A stretch of 64,000 bases of DNA, taken from assembly GCA_032095175.1 (NCBI GenBank), contig DAMCZI010000010.1:1-64000 (forward strand), in the 5' to 3' direction. This document shows positions 36,448 through 45,760 of the stretch, in pieces. Source of the DNA: DAMCZI01 sp032095175. Lineage in GTDB: Bacteria; Bacillota; Clostridia; Clostridiales; Caloramatoraceae. A program made the position numbers and the translations under genes. Position 1 is the stretch's first letter. Every line of letters starts with the position of its first letter. A model generated the notes under the pieces. It was not told the DNA's origin. It saw nothing but the letters and a program-made list of their open reading frames with translations, and made no database searches.

Positions 36448-37008
36448 ATGTATGAATCAGGATACAACAAGTTGTTCTGGGGGATGATCTTTGTTATTTT
36501 TAATATAAACAGTGGAGCAATAAATTATTTACCAGATTTTATAGGATACATACTTATCATTTCAGGACTAAATATATTGCTAAACCAGCATGATATTTAT
36601 AAGAAGGCTATAATACCAACAGCAATATTAATTATACTAACCTTAAAGGATATAGCTAATCTAGGAAGCTTATATACTAATAATGGACAATTTGAAATAG
36701 AAAACTTTTGGATTTATGCTGTTGGAGCGATTGAAACAATACTTGATTTATATGTTATATATACAATTTGTAAAGGTATATATTTACTTTCAGAACAAAG
36801 AGATATTACAGAATTAAAGAATTCTGCAAAGGAACGCTTTATATTTTATTTAGTAATGCAAGTAATTTATTTATTCTATGTTCCATTCTCTATTAACCTT
36901 AAAAGAGGTATGAATACATTTATGGTTTTAGCTGCAGTAATTAATGCTTTTGCAGCACTACTTATAGCTGGATTATTCAGAAAATCAAGGATTCTGCTTA
37001 GAGAGTAG
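36448..37008 (+). CDS. Small integral membrane protein
   Basis: 186 residues with five hydrophobic segments (YNKLFWGMIFVIFNINSG, LPDFIGYILIISGLNILL and others). No family recognised. ATG at 36448 is 10 bp from GGGGG; an in-frame ATG at 36439 is too close to that site and overlaps the previous gene. Probably cotranscribed with the anchored protein before it. Confidence 0.7.
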   Translation: MYESGYNKLFWGMIFVIFNINSGAINYLPDFIGYILIISGLNILLNQHDIYKKAIIPTAILIILTLKDIANLGSLYTNNGQFEIENFWIYAVGAIETILDLYVIYTICKGIYLLSEQRDITELKNSAKERFIFYLVMQVIYLFYVPFSINLKRGMNTFMVLAAVINAFAALLIAGLFRKSRILLRE

Positions 37009-37038
37009 ATAGAATTGAAAAAATCATTTTTTTACATC

Positions 37039-37255
37039 TTTCTCAGAACCATACTTACAGATTTCACTTATATGGATTTTGAAATTATCCACTGCCTTGT
37101 ATTAAAAGGATTTATATATATTGATGCCTGGAAATGAGAAAGTTTCAGGAAATATAGAGACAGTTCATGCTCACAATATAATAAAAAGCCTAGTTGTTTC
37201 CTTTTTTAATGAGTTCTTGTTAAATAAAAATAAAGATTTTAATGATACAATATAG
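37039..37255 (+). pseudogene. C-terminal remnant of an alpha/beta hydrolase
   Basis: In one frame LRTILTDFTYMDFEIIHC runs on to a stop at 37137; from ATG 37124 another frame reads MPGNEKVSGNIETVHAHNII and ends ...SFFNEFL.. before TAG at 37255. The order TDF, GNIE.VHAH, FF..FL matches the C-terminal end of PAF-acetylhydrolase-like alpha/beta hydrolases, where the His is catalytic. A frameshift separates the pieces and no N-terminal part remains. Confidence 0.5.
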
Positions 37256-37343
37256 AATTCTTTATACAGTGATATTGTAAATTGTGAAGATTATTTAAAC
37301 CTAAAATAATCAATTGTAATTAATGAAAGCATCTATATATAAA

Positions 37344-37390
37344 ACAAATACAGGGTTAAGAATTATTTAATCCTGTATTTGTTCTTTTTA
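37344..37390 (+). terminator. Intrinsic terminator
   Basis: AAATACAGG...CCTGTATTT hairpin then TTCTTTTT. With the hydrolase remnant it accounts for the 490-bp gap before 37503; nothing else is seen there. Confidence 0.6.
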
Positions 37391-37502
37391 GGGAAGATGA
37401 TCTTTTATCATTATAATTAATGACTTGTATTCTTGCAGAGTTAAAGATAGAATTATATAAAATATCAATTAAATTAATGGTGAACCCGAAAGGAGGAAAA
37501 AC

Positions 37503-38561
37503 ATGAAAAAGATTTTTAAAATCCTATCCTCAATTATAGTAACCATTGTTTTAATATTCTGTGCATATATTCTGTTTATGTTTGCAACTGATTATAAGCC
37601 TGAAAATGCAATTTTAATAACAACAACGAATAATAAAATAGATGAGATTACAAAAAATAAACCATTTTCTATAGCAACGTTTAATATAGGATATGGTGGA
37701 ATGGATAAGTATCAAGATTTTTTTATGGATGGAGGACATGGTTCGCACTCTATCAGCAGGGAAAAAACTCTTGAAAACATAAAAAATATTGGTGAAGTTT
37801 TATTAAAACAAAATGCCGACATAATTCTATTTCAGGAAGTTGATAAAAAATCAACAAGAAGCAATAATATAAACCAGGTTGAATATTTTTCTAATAATTT
37901 TTCTAAGTATAGCTCTTCCTTTGCAATAAATTACAAGGTCCCATGGGTTTTTGTACCTTTATACAAGCCCCATGGTAAAGTTGAAAGCGGGTTATTAACT
38001 TTATCCAAATATAGTATTGCTTCTGCTACAAGATATCAATATCCAGGCAGAGAAGACTATCCCAGGCAGCTATTTGATCTTGACAGATGCTTTCTTGAAA
38101 CAAGGATGCCTGTTGATGGTGGAGGGGAACTAGTACTAATAAACTCACATCTTTCTGCCTTTGATAAGGGTGGAAAGATAAGAAAACAGCAATTGTCCTT
38201 TTTAAAGGGGTATATTGAGAAAGAATATGATCAAGGCAATTATGTCATAGTAGGAGGCGATTGGAATCATAACCTCCCAGGTACTGATCCTAATGTATTT
38301 AAAGCTGAACAATCTAGCCCAAACTGGCTTCAGACTCTTCCAAAAGATTTTACACCAACAGGCTTTAAATGGGCAGTTGATAGTTCAGTACCATCAAATA
38401 GAACTGCTGATGTGCCATATAAAAAGGGTGTTAATTTCTTAAGTATCATAGATGGTTATCTAGTTTCACCTAATGTTGATATTAAGCTAGTTAAGGGACA
38501 TTCATTAGATTTTGAATATACTGACCATAACCCAGTTACAGCAGAATTTATATTAAAATAA
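37503..38561 (+). CDS. Endonuclease/exonuclease/phosphatase-fold phosphohydrolase
   Basis: 352 residues. An N-terminal hydrophobic helix (residues 8-30) is a membrane anchor or signal. The EEP fold is shown by IATFNIGYGG, the metal Glu in LFQEVD, LINSHLSAFD, GGDWNHN and the final TDHNPV. Relatives cleave phosphodiesters such as nucleic acids or lipids; an outward-facing, anchored enzyme is likely. AAAGGAGG precedes the ATG. Confidence 0.88.
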   Translation: MKKIFKILSSIIVTIVLIFCAYILFMFATDYKPENAILITTTNNKIDEITKNKPFSIATFNIGYGGMDKYQDFFMDGGHGSHSISREKTLENIKNIGEVLLKQNADIILFQEVDKKSTRSNNINQVEYFSNNFSKYSSSFAINYKVPWVFVPLYKPHGKVESGLLTLSKYSIASATRYQYPGREDYPRQLFDLDRCFLETRMPVDGGGELVLINSHLSAFDKGGKIRKQQLSFLKGYIEKEYDQGNYVIVGGDWNHNLPGTDPNVFKAEQSSPNWLQTLPKDFTPTGFKWAVDSSVPSNRTADVPYKKGVNFLSIIDGYLVSPNVDIKLVKGHSLDFEYTDHNPVTAEFILK

Positions 38562-38570
38562 AACAAACAT

Positions 38571-38619
38571 CAGCGACTTGACATTTCACATATCAAAATG
38601 TCAAGTCGCTGGTATTTTT
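38571..38619 (+). terminator. Terminator between EEP and DUF1848 genes
   Basis: CAGCGACTTGACATTT and its exact complement around a 9-base loop, then GGTATTTTT. The next gene's GGAGG starts at once after it. Confidence 0.7.
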
Positions 38620-38629
38620 GGAGGCTACA

Positions 38630-39586
38630 ATGATTTTAAGTGTTAGTAGAAGAACAGACATACCTGCTTTCTATAGTGAATGGTTTATAAACAGAATAAA
38701 TGAAGGCTTTGTATATGTAAGAAATCCATTCAACTCAAAACAGATAAGCAAAATAAGAATAACCCCTGATATAGTTGACTGCATTGTATTTTGGAGCAAG
38801 GACCCTCTGCCCCTTATGAAACACATTGATAAACTAAGCAGCTATAACTACTATTTTCAATATACCATTACTCCCTATGACAATGATATCGAGGTCAATC
38901 TAAGAAGCAAAAGAGACATACTTAATACATTTATTGACCTTTCAAAGCTCATAGGCAAAGAAAAGGTTATTTTAAGATACGATCCAATTCTATTTACGGA
39001 TAGGTATACAATGGACTTTCATATAAGAAGCTTTGAAAGGTTGTGTGAAAAGATAGAAGGCTTTATTGAAAGGATAGTAATCAGCTTTCTTGATGATTAT
39101 AAAAAGGTAAGCAGAAACATGAAACATATTAGCCTAAAGAAAATAGAGAATGAAGACATGTATCAGATAGCGGCTAACTTTTCAAATATAGCACAGAAGC
39201 ATAATATAAGCATTGAAACCTGTGCAGAATCCGTTGATCTAGAGAATTTTGGTATAAAGCATGGAAGATGCATTGATGGTGAGTTGATCGAGAGAATTAC
39301 CGGGTATAAGCTTAAGAGTCTAAAAAAGGATGGGCATCGTGGGCAGTGCTTATGCCATGAGTGTGTTGATATAGGACAGTATGATACTTGCACACATGGG
39401 TGCCTTTACTGTTATGCTAATGTTAACAAGGAATTAGCAAATAGGAACAGGTTGCTGCATGATCCTAAAGCTATGATTTTATGTGGGGATTATGATGATG
39501 TAAATGTAAGAGAGAGAAAGGATTTGAGATTGTTTAGATGCAATGATGATAGCAAAATCGATAAGCAGTTAAAATTTGATTTATAG
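38630..39586 (+). CDS. DUF1848 family protein
   Basis: 318 residues. The start matches the family opening MILSVSRRTDIPAFY; ATG at 38630 follows GGAGG. It carries late cysteines in the order CLCHEC, then CTHGCLYCYAN. The last forms a C-x3-C-x2-C set like the radical SAM cluster motif but located near the C-terminus. DUF1848 proteins have no agreed function; iron-sulfur binding is an inference from these residues. Confidence 0.88.
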   Translation: MILSVSRRTDIPAFYSEWFINRINEGFVYVRNPFNSKQISKIRITPDIVDCIVFWSKDPLPLMKHIDKLSSYNYYFQYTITPYDNDIEVNLRSKRDILNTFIDLSKLIGKEKVILRYDPILFTDRYTMDFHIRSFERLCEKIEGFIERIVISFLDDYKKVSRNMKHISLKKIENEDMYQIAANFSNIAQKHNISIETCAESVDLENFGIKHGRCIDGELIERITGYKLKSLKKDGHRGQCLCHECVDIGQYDTCTHGCLYCYANVNKELANRNRLLHDPKAMILCGDYDDVNVRERKDLRLFRCNDDSKIDKQLKFDL

Positions 39587-39880
39587 TAAATTGATTTTAA
39601 GAAAAAAAGAATGGTATTTGGTTTTGAGGTGTTACTTTAAAGAAGAATTTTACAGTAAATCTAGTTATATAAACAACATTGAGATAATAAATCAAGTAAA
39701 ATATTTTATCATATATTTATCAGAGAATTTTTGGACATATTATAGATAGGTGAAAGATTGATGTAAAACAATATATATGAACATTATGATAATGTTGGTA
39801 GATGATAAATGTACTTAAATATTTGGAAAAAATTAAATGATATAATTATTCTATAATATCAAGGAGGGGAGAAAGAAAAT

Positions 39881-40102
39881 ATGGCAGATGTAAAATATGA
39901 GATAAAAGAAATAGTAGGAACACTTTCAGAATCAACAAAGGGATGGAAGAAGGAGCTCAGTCTTATAAGCTGGAATGACAAAGAGGCAAAATATGATATT
40001 AGGGAATGGGATTCAGATCATAAGAAAATGGGAAAAGGAGTTACATTGACTGTTGAGGAGTTAAGAAAATTAAAAGAGATGTTGGAAAACATGGATATAT
40101 AG
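39881..40102 (+). CDS. YdbC/PC4-like single-strand DNA-binding protein
   Basis: 73 residues matching the bacterial YdbC family, a PC4-type fold that binds single-stranded DNA. Features are KELSLISWNDKEAKYDIREW and the C-terminal helix VEELRKLKEML. AGGAGGGGAG precedes the ATG. The 294 bp before it show a TATAAT box at about 39840 and nothing else I can name. Confidence 0.82.
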   Translation: MADVKYEIKEIVGTLSESTKGWKKELSLISWNDKEAKYDIREWDSDHKKMGKGVTLTVEELRKLKEMLENMDI

Positions 40103-40198
40103 TGAAATAGAAAAACAGTTTATTAAAAGCTTAAACATATATGAATTGCAGTCTACATTATCAGAATATGTGTTAAAATAGGATATTTTGTATTAAAG

Positions 40199-40241
40199 AT
40201 ACTATGGCATCATTAGTAAATAACAAATGATGCCATAGTAT
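40199..40241. terminator. Bidirectional terminator
   Basis: ATACTATGGCATCATT and its exact complement (16-bp arms) around an 11-base loop, between converging genes. Confidence 0.75.
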
Positions 40242-40282
40242 TAGTTTAAAACAGAAATATCAAAATATTACATTTTGATGGA

Positions 40283-41605
40283 CTAATGGGTAATATTAAA
40301 ATCTTTCATTTTTAAATTCCCATATATAGTTTTCAAAGGTGAGTAATCCTTTATATGATTACCAGAAAGAGATAGTTCTTGTAAGTTTGTAAGATTTTTA
40401 AGAGGGGATATGTCCTCTATTTTATTGTTGCTTAGCATCAGCTTTCTTAAAGCCTTAAGGTCTTTTAAAGGAGATATATCCTTAATATTATTCATTGCTA
40501 GGCTAAGCTCAGTTAGGTATTTATGATTTTGTAAAAATGATAAATCAGTTACCTGGCAGTCACAAATATATAATGAATTCAAGTTTGGAAAATACTTAAG
40601 CTCTTTTTCCATTTGTATAAAGGAAGTAGAAAGAATACTTAAATCAAATACTCTTTTCAAATCACCTTCATATAAAGTTCCTTCTGGTTTTCCAAGTCTA
40701 AGTCTAGCCTGTTTTTCTAAATAAGGACTGAGCTTGACTTCTTGTCCCTTTGCAGTATTATTTATAAGATTATCAGAGGTACTGCCATCGATTAGAATAA
40801 AGCTGCTTTTATATTTATTAATAGCAGTAACTAATTCAGAACCTAAATAGTATCTGTCCTTTCCTTTATAGCTTCCATCCATATATTTAAGCCCATTGCT
40901 ATCTGGATCATAGGCTTCAAAGTAAAGTTTGTTATCAACAACCTTATACCCCTTTATTAACATATAATGATAGGCTTGACCACTGCCAACGATTCTTCCT
41001 ACCCTTTTTTCGGGATCATTTTGTTTTGTAAAATACTGCATGTCTACATTAACTATAGCGATATAGCCCTTTTTTATATATTCTTTTAAACCTTTTTCAG
41101 ATGCTTCAATTTCAGCAGAACATCTTATTCCATTTTCTCTTAAACATCTTTCTAGATCTATATCATCCCACCCTGAAGTAGTTCCATATCGCTTGTTGAA
41201 TTCAGCCCTTGTTTCAGCTACATTTTTAGAAAAATCTTTATTTACCCACTTTATAGCCATTGTTGCAGCAGTAGGTCCGCAATTTGTTGTAGAGTACTTT
41301 CCAGTGTTAGTTTGGTCTATATACCAATCATAATTTCTATCATTACTTACGGATTCTGTTTGCTTTTGTCCTAATCCCCACTTTGGAAAAAGTGGATTTC
41401 CCTTATCATCAAGTTCACATCTTTTATAGCCATCCTTATTATATCCATATTTATTAAAACCATCTTTATCATAATTAGAAGAACTTGCAGATATGTTATT
41501 TCCGCCGTTATTTTTATTGTTTGTTGATTTACTGCATCCTGCCAGTGTAAATGTGGATATTGTGAGAAGTGATGCTAAAATAAGTGTTATAATTTTTTTA
41601 CTCAA
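40283..41605 (-). CDS. Lipoprotein with C39-like Cys protease and leucine-rich repeats
   Basis: About 440 residues. A signal peptide ends in the lipobox LAGC, so it is lipid-anchored outside. Residues ~95-270 look like a papain-fold peptidase C39-type domain: Cys in NCGPTAATMAI, His in AYHYMLIKGY and Asp in AYDPDSNG. The last ~120 residues are SDS22-type leucine-rich repeats (ISPLKDLKALRKLMLSNNKI and repeats). TTG at 41605 lies 9 bp from AGGAGG; the ATG at 41611 is only 3 bp away. A surface protease with a recognition module is the simplest reading. Confidence 0.82.
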   Translation of the reverse strand: MSKKIITLILASLLTISTFTLAGCSKSTNNKNNGGNNISASSSNYDKDGFNKYGYNKDGYKRCELDDKGNPLFPKWGLGQKQTESVSNDRNYDWYIDQTNTGKYSTTNCGPTAATMAIKWVNKDFSKNVAETRAEFNKRYGTTSGWDDIDLERCLRENGIRCSAEIEASEKGLKEYIKKGYIAIVNVDMQYFTKQNDPEKRVGRIVGSGQAYHYMLIKGYKVVDNKLYFEAYDPDSNGLKYMDGSYKGKDRYYLGSELVTAINKYKSSFILIDGSTSDNLINNTAKGQEVKLSPYLEKQARLRLGKPEGTLYEGDLKRVFDLSILSTSFIQMEKELKYFPNLNSLYICDCQVTDLSFLQNHKYLTELSLAMNNIKDISPLKDLKALRKLMLSNNKIEDISPLKNLTNLQELSLSGNHIKDYSPLKTIYGNLKMKDFNITH

Positions 41606-41773
41606 TGTCATAAGCCTCCTGTCAATTTCTACTTATTTGATTATAGCAAATAGATAACTGAATATGTAGGTCATTATTTTCCACATTACCAGATTTTATA
41701 GAAATTAAAGATTATACTTTGTATAATTAAATTAAGGATATGTATGTTATATAAATGTGGGGAGGATTTTAAA

Positions 41774-42319
41774 TTGTCTATATCAAGCAAAGGTAAAATT
41801 ATTATTAAAAAAGGAGATATAACTAAGGGAAATGTTGATGCAATTGTTAATGCTGCAAACAGTGGGCTTCTTGGTGGCAGCGGAGTGGATGGAGCTATAC
41901 ACAGGGCAGGAGGAAGTCAGATACTTGAAGAATGCAAGGAAATAGTAAATAGAATAGGAAGACTAGACACAGGAGAGGCTGTTATAACATCTGGTGGTAG
42001 GCTTAAAGCTAAATATGTTATTCATACAGTAGGACCAATATGGAGGGGTGGAGATAAGAATGAGGAAGCTCTTCTAGCAAATGCCTATAAAAACAGTTTA
42101 AGGTTGGCATATGAAAATGGTATAAAAACAATCGCTTTTCCAAACATTAGTACAGGAGTATATGGATTTCCAAAAGAGGCAGCAGCTAAAATAGCTTTTG
42201 ATACGGTTAAAGATAGCCTTGAAGTTTATAATGAAATAGAGGAAGTTAGATTTATTTGCTTTGATGATTATAATTATGAATTATATTTGAAACTATATGG
42301 TGGCAAGATAGAGATTTAG
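41774..42319 (+). CDS. Macro-domain protein (ADP-ribose binding/deacylase type)
   Basis: 181 residues of the YmdB/MacroD-like family: GDITKGNVDAIVNAANSG, then GGSGVDGAIHRAGG and the phosphate loop NISTGVYGFPK. These bind ADP-ribose and often remove O-acetyl or ADP-ribosyl groups. TTG at 41774 is 8 bp after GGGGAGG; the frame from 41744 begins upstream of that site. Its C-terminal part recurs in the chimera at 44763-45014. Confidence 0.9.
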   Translation: MSISSKGKIIIKKGDITKGNVDAIVNAANSGLLGGSGVDGAIHRAGGSQILEECKEIVNRIGRLDTGEAVITSGGRLKAKYVIHTVGPIWRGGDKNEEALLANAYKNSLRLAYENGIKTIAFPNISTGVYGFPKEAAAKIAFDTVKDSLEVYNEIEEVRFICFDDYNYELYLKLYGGKIEI

Positions 42320-42424
42320 AAGGATAGTGAGTGAATATAGAAAAAATAAAGTTATTACTAGGTAGAATTCAATAAATAATTTACAATAGTGTATTCTAGA
42401 AATTCACAACGAGTATAATTTTAG

Positions 42425-42450
42425 CACGGTGGGCACCGTGTTTCTTTTAT
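42425..42450 (+). terminator. CACGGT hairpin in leader region
   Basis: CACGGT-GGGC-ACCGTG followed by TTTCTTTT. The same hairpin with matching flanks (ATTTTAG before, ATG.CAAAAA after) occurs at 49877-49892 before the ribosomal-protection gene. Confidence 0.5.
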
Positions 42451-42554
42451 GTGCAAAAATGGATCAATATGGATGATGAAAAGGAATACGAATAACTATG
42501 TCGAATATGGTATTATATTATATATTTAGGAGGCGAATGGAAGTGGGTTAAGCT

Positions 42555-42611
42555 ATGAAAGCTAATTTACAAAAAGAATATCCCCAAATTAGGATGTTGA
42601 GGTATTCTTAA
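42555..42611 (+). CDS. Possible 18-residue leader peptide
   Basis: A small frame, MKANLQKEYPQIRMLRYS, ends 23 bp before the peptidase gene. Its ribosome site is weak (AAGTGGG), so translation is uncertain. With the CACGGT hairpin it may form an attenuator, or be a relic of a duplicated leader. Confidence 0.25.
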   Translation: MKANLQKEYPQIRMLRYS

Positions 42612-42634
42612 AATTTATAAGGGAGGAAAGTTTA

Positions 42635-44740
42635 ATGTTATTAAAAAAAATTAAAATTTTATTAGTCCTAACATTAGCAGTAGTTTTATGTTGTAGTAAC
42701 ATTTTGGTATTTGCCAATGAAACAAATACTTCAAAAGAGTATAAGAGCTTTATTTCTTACAAAATTGATGCAAAATTAAATGAAAAAAATAATACTATTT
42801 CAGGAAGAGAAAAGGTTGATTTTAAAAATGTATATAATACAGAAATGAATGATATAGGTTTTAACTTATTTGCAGATCTAAATAATTCACAAGAAACTCA
42901 AGATAAAATTTTTGAGGCATATAATAAGAAAATTATGAAAGAGAATCCAGAAAAAAAAGCAGAGGATTTTTTAGGTGGAATAGATATAAAATCTGTAAAA
43001 CTAGCAGATAGCAATATAAATTTAACTTTTAAAGAAGAAAATCAGTTTTTGGAGATAAAGTTAAATAAACCATTAAAAAATGGAGAAACAATTGCTTTAT
43101 ACATAGATTACGAAGTGAAGATACCTTTTGGAATACAAAGACTTTCATATTATAATGGCCTTTATACTGGTGTTCATTGGTACCCAGTAGTAGCTGTATT
43201 TAATGAAAAGACTAAGAAATGGAACCAAGTACCGTATAGTACTGTATTGGAATCAGATTATTATGATACATCGAACTATGATGTAACTTTAGATGTTCCA
43301 AAGGATTATAATGTGGCAATAACAGGAGCTGAAACATTCAAAAAAGAAGGCGATAGAAAAATTGTTACTGTAAAAGCTGAAAAATACAGGGAAATGGTAT
43401 TTTTTGCGAGCAATAAATATAAAAAACTTTCGGATACGCAGGATGGATTAACTATTAACTTTTATTATATTCCTTTAACTTCAAAAAAGGATAAGGTAAT
43501 TAAAGAGTATATAGATAGAGCTTTTAAAGCAATAAAATTCTATAGTGATAAATTTGGGAAATATCCATATTCAGAGTTTGATTTGATTGAATCTTGTATA
43601 GAGGATGGAGCATTAGAGTTTACTGGTGTTGTTCAGATGGGGGTAATTTCTGAGAATGCAGTTGTAAAAGATCATGGTGGTTTTGTTCATGAGATAGCTC
43701 ATCAATGGTTTCATGGTGTTATAGGAAATAATTCAGAAACAGAAGCAGTACTAGATGAAGCTTTTGCTGTTTTTACTAGATTTTATTTTTATAATGAAAT
43801 TCATGGAGAAGACGATGGATTTAAAATACTATTGCTTGCAGCAGATGAGAGTACTGATAAATGCATTAATATACCAAATAATGAAGCCGGAGATGATGCT
43901 TTCTATATTTATTATGATATAGGAGCAATTAGTCTTTATGATTTGTATGAGAAAATTGGTGAGGAAAAATTTAATGAATTAATGCAAGAATATTTTAAAG
44001 AATATAAGTTTAAGAATGCTACTGTAGAAGGGTTTTTGGATATAGTAAAGAAAGTTTGTGGTAAAGATATATATACCTATATGGACGCTGCATGGAATAA
44101 ACCAAACTATAAGCTTCCAGAAAAATATAAACTATCTCCAGAGGAATTAGACAGAATTTATATAAAATCTAATAGAGACCCCTTTATAAATAGTTATGAA
44201 GCCAAAATGCCAAAAACATGTTTGCAAGAAATAACATATAGAGCAATAGAAGGAGAAAAAATAGTATTAGTAAAGTCTTCTAATCTATCTGATAAAGAAA
44301 TACAATATCAGAATTTATTAATTAAAGAATTAGAAATAGGTTATGAGGAGTTAGGAATTAATATAGAGGTTGTAGAGGATAAAGCTGCAGATATAGCTAA
44401 ACTTAAAAATTCTAACATTATTTTATTAGGAAATAGTTGGACAAATCAAATTTATAAAGAGTTAGCAAAGGATATTCCTATAAAGGTAACCCACAATCAA
44501 TTTAAGAGTGATAAAACAATAGACGGTAATGATTTGTATGGTTTCTATGCAGTAAAAAATCCACTTAATAAAAAGCATGTCCTTACAAGTTTATTCTGGA
44601 CTAGTGATAATATGGATGTAAGCAATTTTAGAATAGTGGCAAAAAGATTTCGTGGAAATTTAACGTATAATTGTGTAATATATTACCAATACAAGGTTTA
44701 TTCAGTGGATGGTGAACTTTTAGGTGAAAAAGTTCAGTAA
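42635..44740 (+). CDS. Secreted M1-like zinc aminopeptidase
   Basis: 701 residues. A signal peptide (residues 1-29, ending VFANE) leads into an M1-type fold with H352-E-I-A-H356 and the third ligand Glu375, exactly 18 residues after the HEXXH. The substrate-binding GAMEN-type box is replaced by EDGALEFTG at about residue 328. The C-terminal ~170 residues form an extra domain of unknown type. It probably trims peptides outside the cell. GGGAGGAAAG precedes the ATG. Confidence 0.85.
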   Translation: MLLKKIKILLVLTLAVVLCCSNILVFANETNTSKEYKSFISYKIDAKLNEKNNTISGREKVDFKNVYNTEMNDIGFNLFADLNNSQETQDKIFEAYNKKIMKENPEKKAEDFLGGIDIKSVKLADSNINLTFKEENQFLEIKLNKPLKNGETIALYIDYEVKIPFGIQRLSYYNGLYTGVHWYPVVAVFNEKTKKWNQVPYSTVLESDYYDTSNYDVTLDVPKDYNVAITGAETFKKEGDRKIVTVKAEKYREMVFFASNKYKKLSDTQDGLTINFYYIPLTSKKDKVIKEYIDRAFKAIKFYSDKFGKYPYSEFDLIESCIEDGALEFTGVVQMGVISENAVVKDHGGFVHEIAHQWFHGVIGNNSETEAVLDEAFAVFTRFYFYNEIHGEDDGFKILLLAADESTDKCINIPNNEAGDDAFYIYYDIGAISLYDLYEKIGEEKFNELMQEYFKEYKFKNATVEGFLDIVKKVCGKDIYTYMDAAWNKPNYKLPEKYKLSPEELDRIYIKSNRDPFINSYEAKMPKTCLQEITYRAIEGEKIVLVKSSNLSDKEIQYQNLLIKELEIGYEELGINIEVVEDKAADIAKLKNSNIILLGNSWTNQIYKELAKDIPIKVTHNQFKSDKTIDGNDLYGFYAVKNPLNKKHVLTSLFWTSDNMDVSNFRIVAKRFRGNLTYNCVIYYQYKVYSVDGELLGEKVQ

Positions 44741-44762
44741 AGATATAAGTATATGATTATTT

Positions 44763-45014
44763 GTGGTATTTGCAAAATTAGTGGGTGTGAATCTTGAAAT
44801 AAAAATGCCATTTAAAAGATACGAAATAGGCAAGGTACGTAGAGATGGTCCCGTAAAATTAGGAAGAGAACATGAGTTTATTCAATGTGATGTTGATATG
44901 GTTAAAGATAGCCTTGAGATTTATAATACTATAGAAGAAGTTAGATTTGTTTGTTTTGATGATTATAACTATGAATTGTATCTTGAATTATATAATAACG
45001 AGATAGAAGGTTAG
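44763..45014 (+). pseudogene. Chimera of a hisS fragment and a macro-domain C-terminus
   Basis: An 83-codon open frame without a good ribosome site. The first ~45 codons match the intact HisRS (FAKLVGxNxEIKxPFKRYEIGKV, then KLGR..EFIQCDVD), and the last ~38 match the C-terminus of the macro-domain protein (VKDSLEIYN.IEEVRF.CFDDYNYELYLEL, split). The two parents share the ten bases TTGATACGGT at this junction. No intact domain remains, so it is a rearrangement relic. Confidence 0.85.
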
Positions 45015-45100
45015 AATAATAGCTACTACCAAAATTTTAATAGCAAAAATTGCAGCAATTTATGTTATATTGTATTTATAATAAAAAGTGAGGATTTGGT

Positions 45101-45706
45101 ATGGATTACAATATAGAAGAGATTTTAAAAGATAGAAGAATAGCCCCAATGGGTAGATATAGTGAAAATGCGGTAACAATATTGCTTGAAGGAGCAGTTG
45201 GAGAGGAATTTATAATATTTGAGAAAAGATCTCATAGGCTAAAAAAACAGCCTGGAGATATATGTCTACCTGGTGGAAGGATGGAGCCTAATGAATCTGC
45301 AGCAGAAGCCGCTAAAAGAGAGGTAATAGAAGAGCTAAATGTAAAGGTAAGGGATTTGAACTATATAGGGGCTTTGGATTATTTTATAAGCCCATATAGA
45401 ACTATAATCTATCCTTTTGTTGCAAGACTAAATACTTGTGAAATAAAAGTAAATAAAGGTGAGGTAGAGAGAATTATAAAGGTTCCACTTAAATTTTTTA
45501 TAGAAAGTGAACCTATGCTGTATGAGCTTGAACATGGACCATATTTGAAGGATGATTTTCCCTATGAATTAATAGAAGGGGGAAAAAATTATAAATTCTC
45601 AAGAGGTAAACAAGCAGAGTATTTTTATGTTTATGGTAATGATGTAATTTGGGGATTTACTGCAAGGATAATTAAAGAATTTGTTGATGTTATTAAGGAA
45701 GCTTAA
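45101..45706 (+). CDS. NUDIX hydrolase, CoA pyrophosphatase-like
   Basis: 201 residues. The CoA-type motif RSHRLKKQPGDICLPGG precedes a Nudix box beginning GGRMEPNESAAEAAKREV and ending IEELNV. Enzymes of this group cleave CoA and derivatives to phosphopantetheine and 3',5'-ADP. GTGAGG lies 7 bp before the ATG. Its C-terminal end (NDVIWGFTARIIKEFVDVI) recurs as a fragment at 47970-48041. Confidence 0.87.
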   Translation: MDYNIEEILKDRRIAPMGRYSENAVTILLEGAVGEEFIIFEKRSHRLKKQPGDICLPGGRMEPNESAAEAAKREVIEELNVKVRDLNYIGALDYFISPYRTIIYPFVARLNTCEIKVNKGEVERIIKVPLKFFIESEPMLYELEHGPYLKDDFPYELIEGGKNYKFSRGKQAEYFYVYGNDVIWGFTARIIKEFVDVIKEA

Positions 45707-45710
45707 AGAG

Positions 45711-45752
45711 GTGGCAGGTATTTGATAGTTTAGGGTATCAAATGCCTGCCAC
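45711..45752. terminator. Bidirectional terminator
   Basis: GTGGCAGGTATTTGAT and a near-perfect complement around a 10-base loop, between converging NUDIX and nitroreductase genes. Confidence 0.7.
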
Positions 45753-45760
45753 TTTATGCT

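Noticed and set aside
44763..45014. Functional small HisRS-related protein
   Set aside because: It carries only partial pieces of two domains and no catalytic core or ribosome site.
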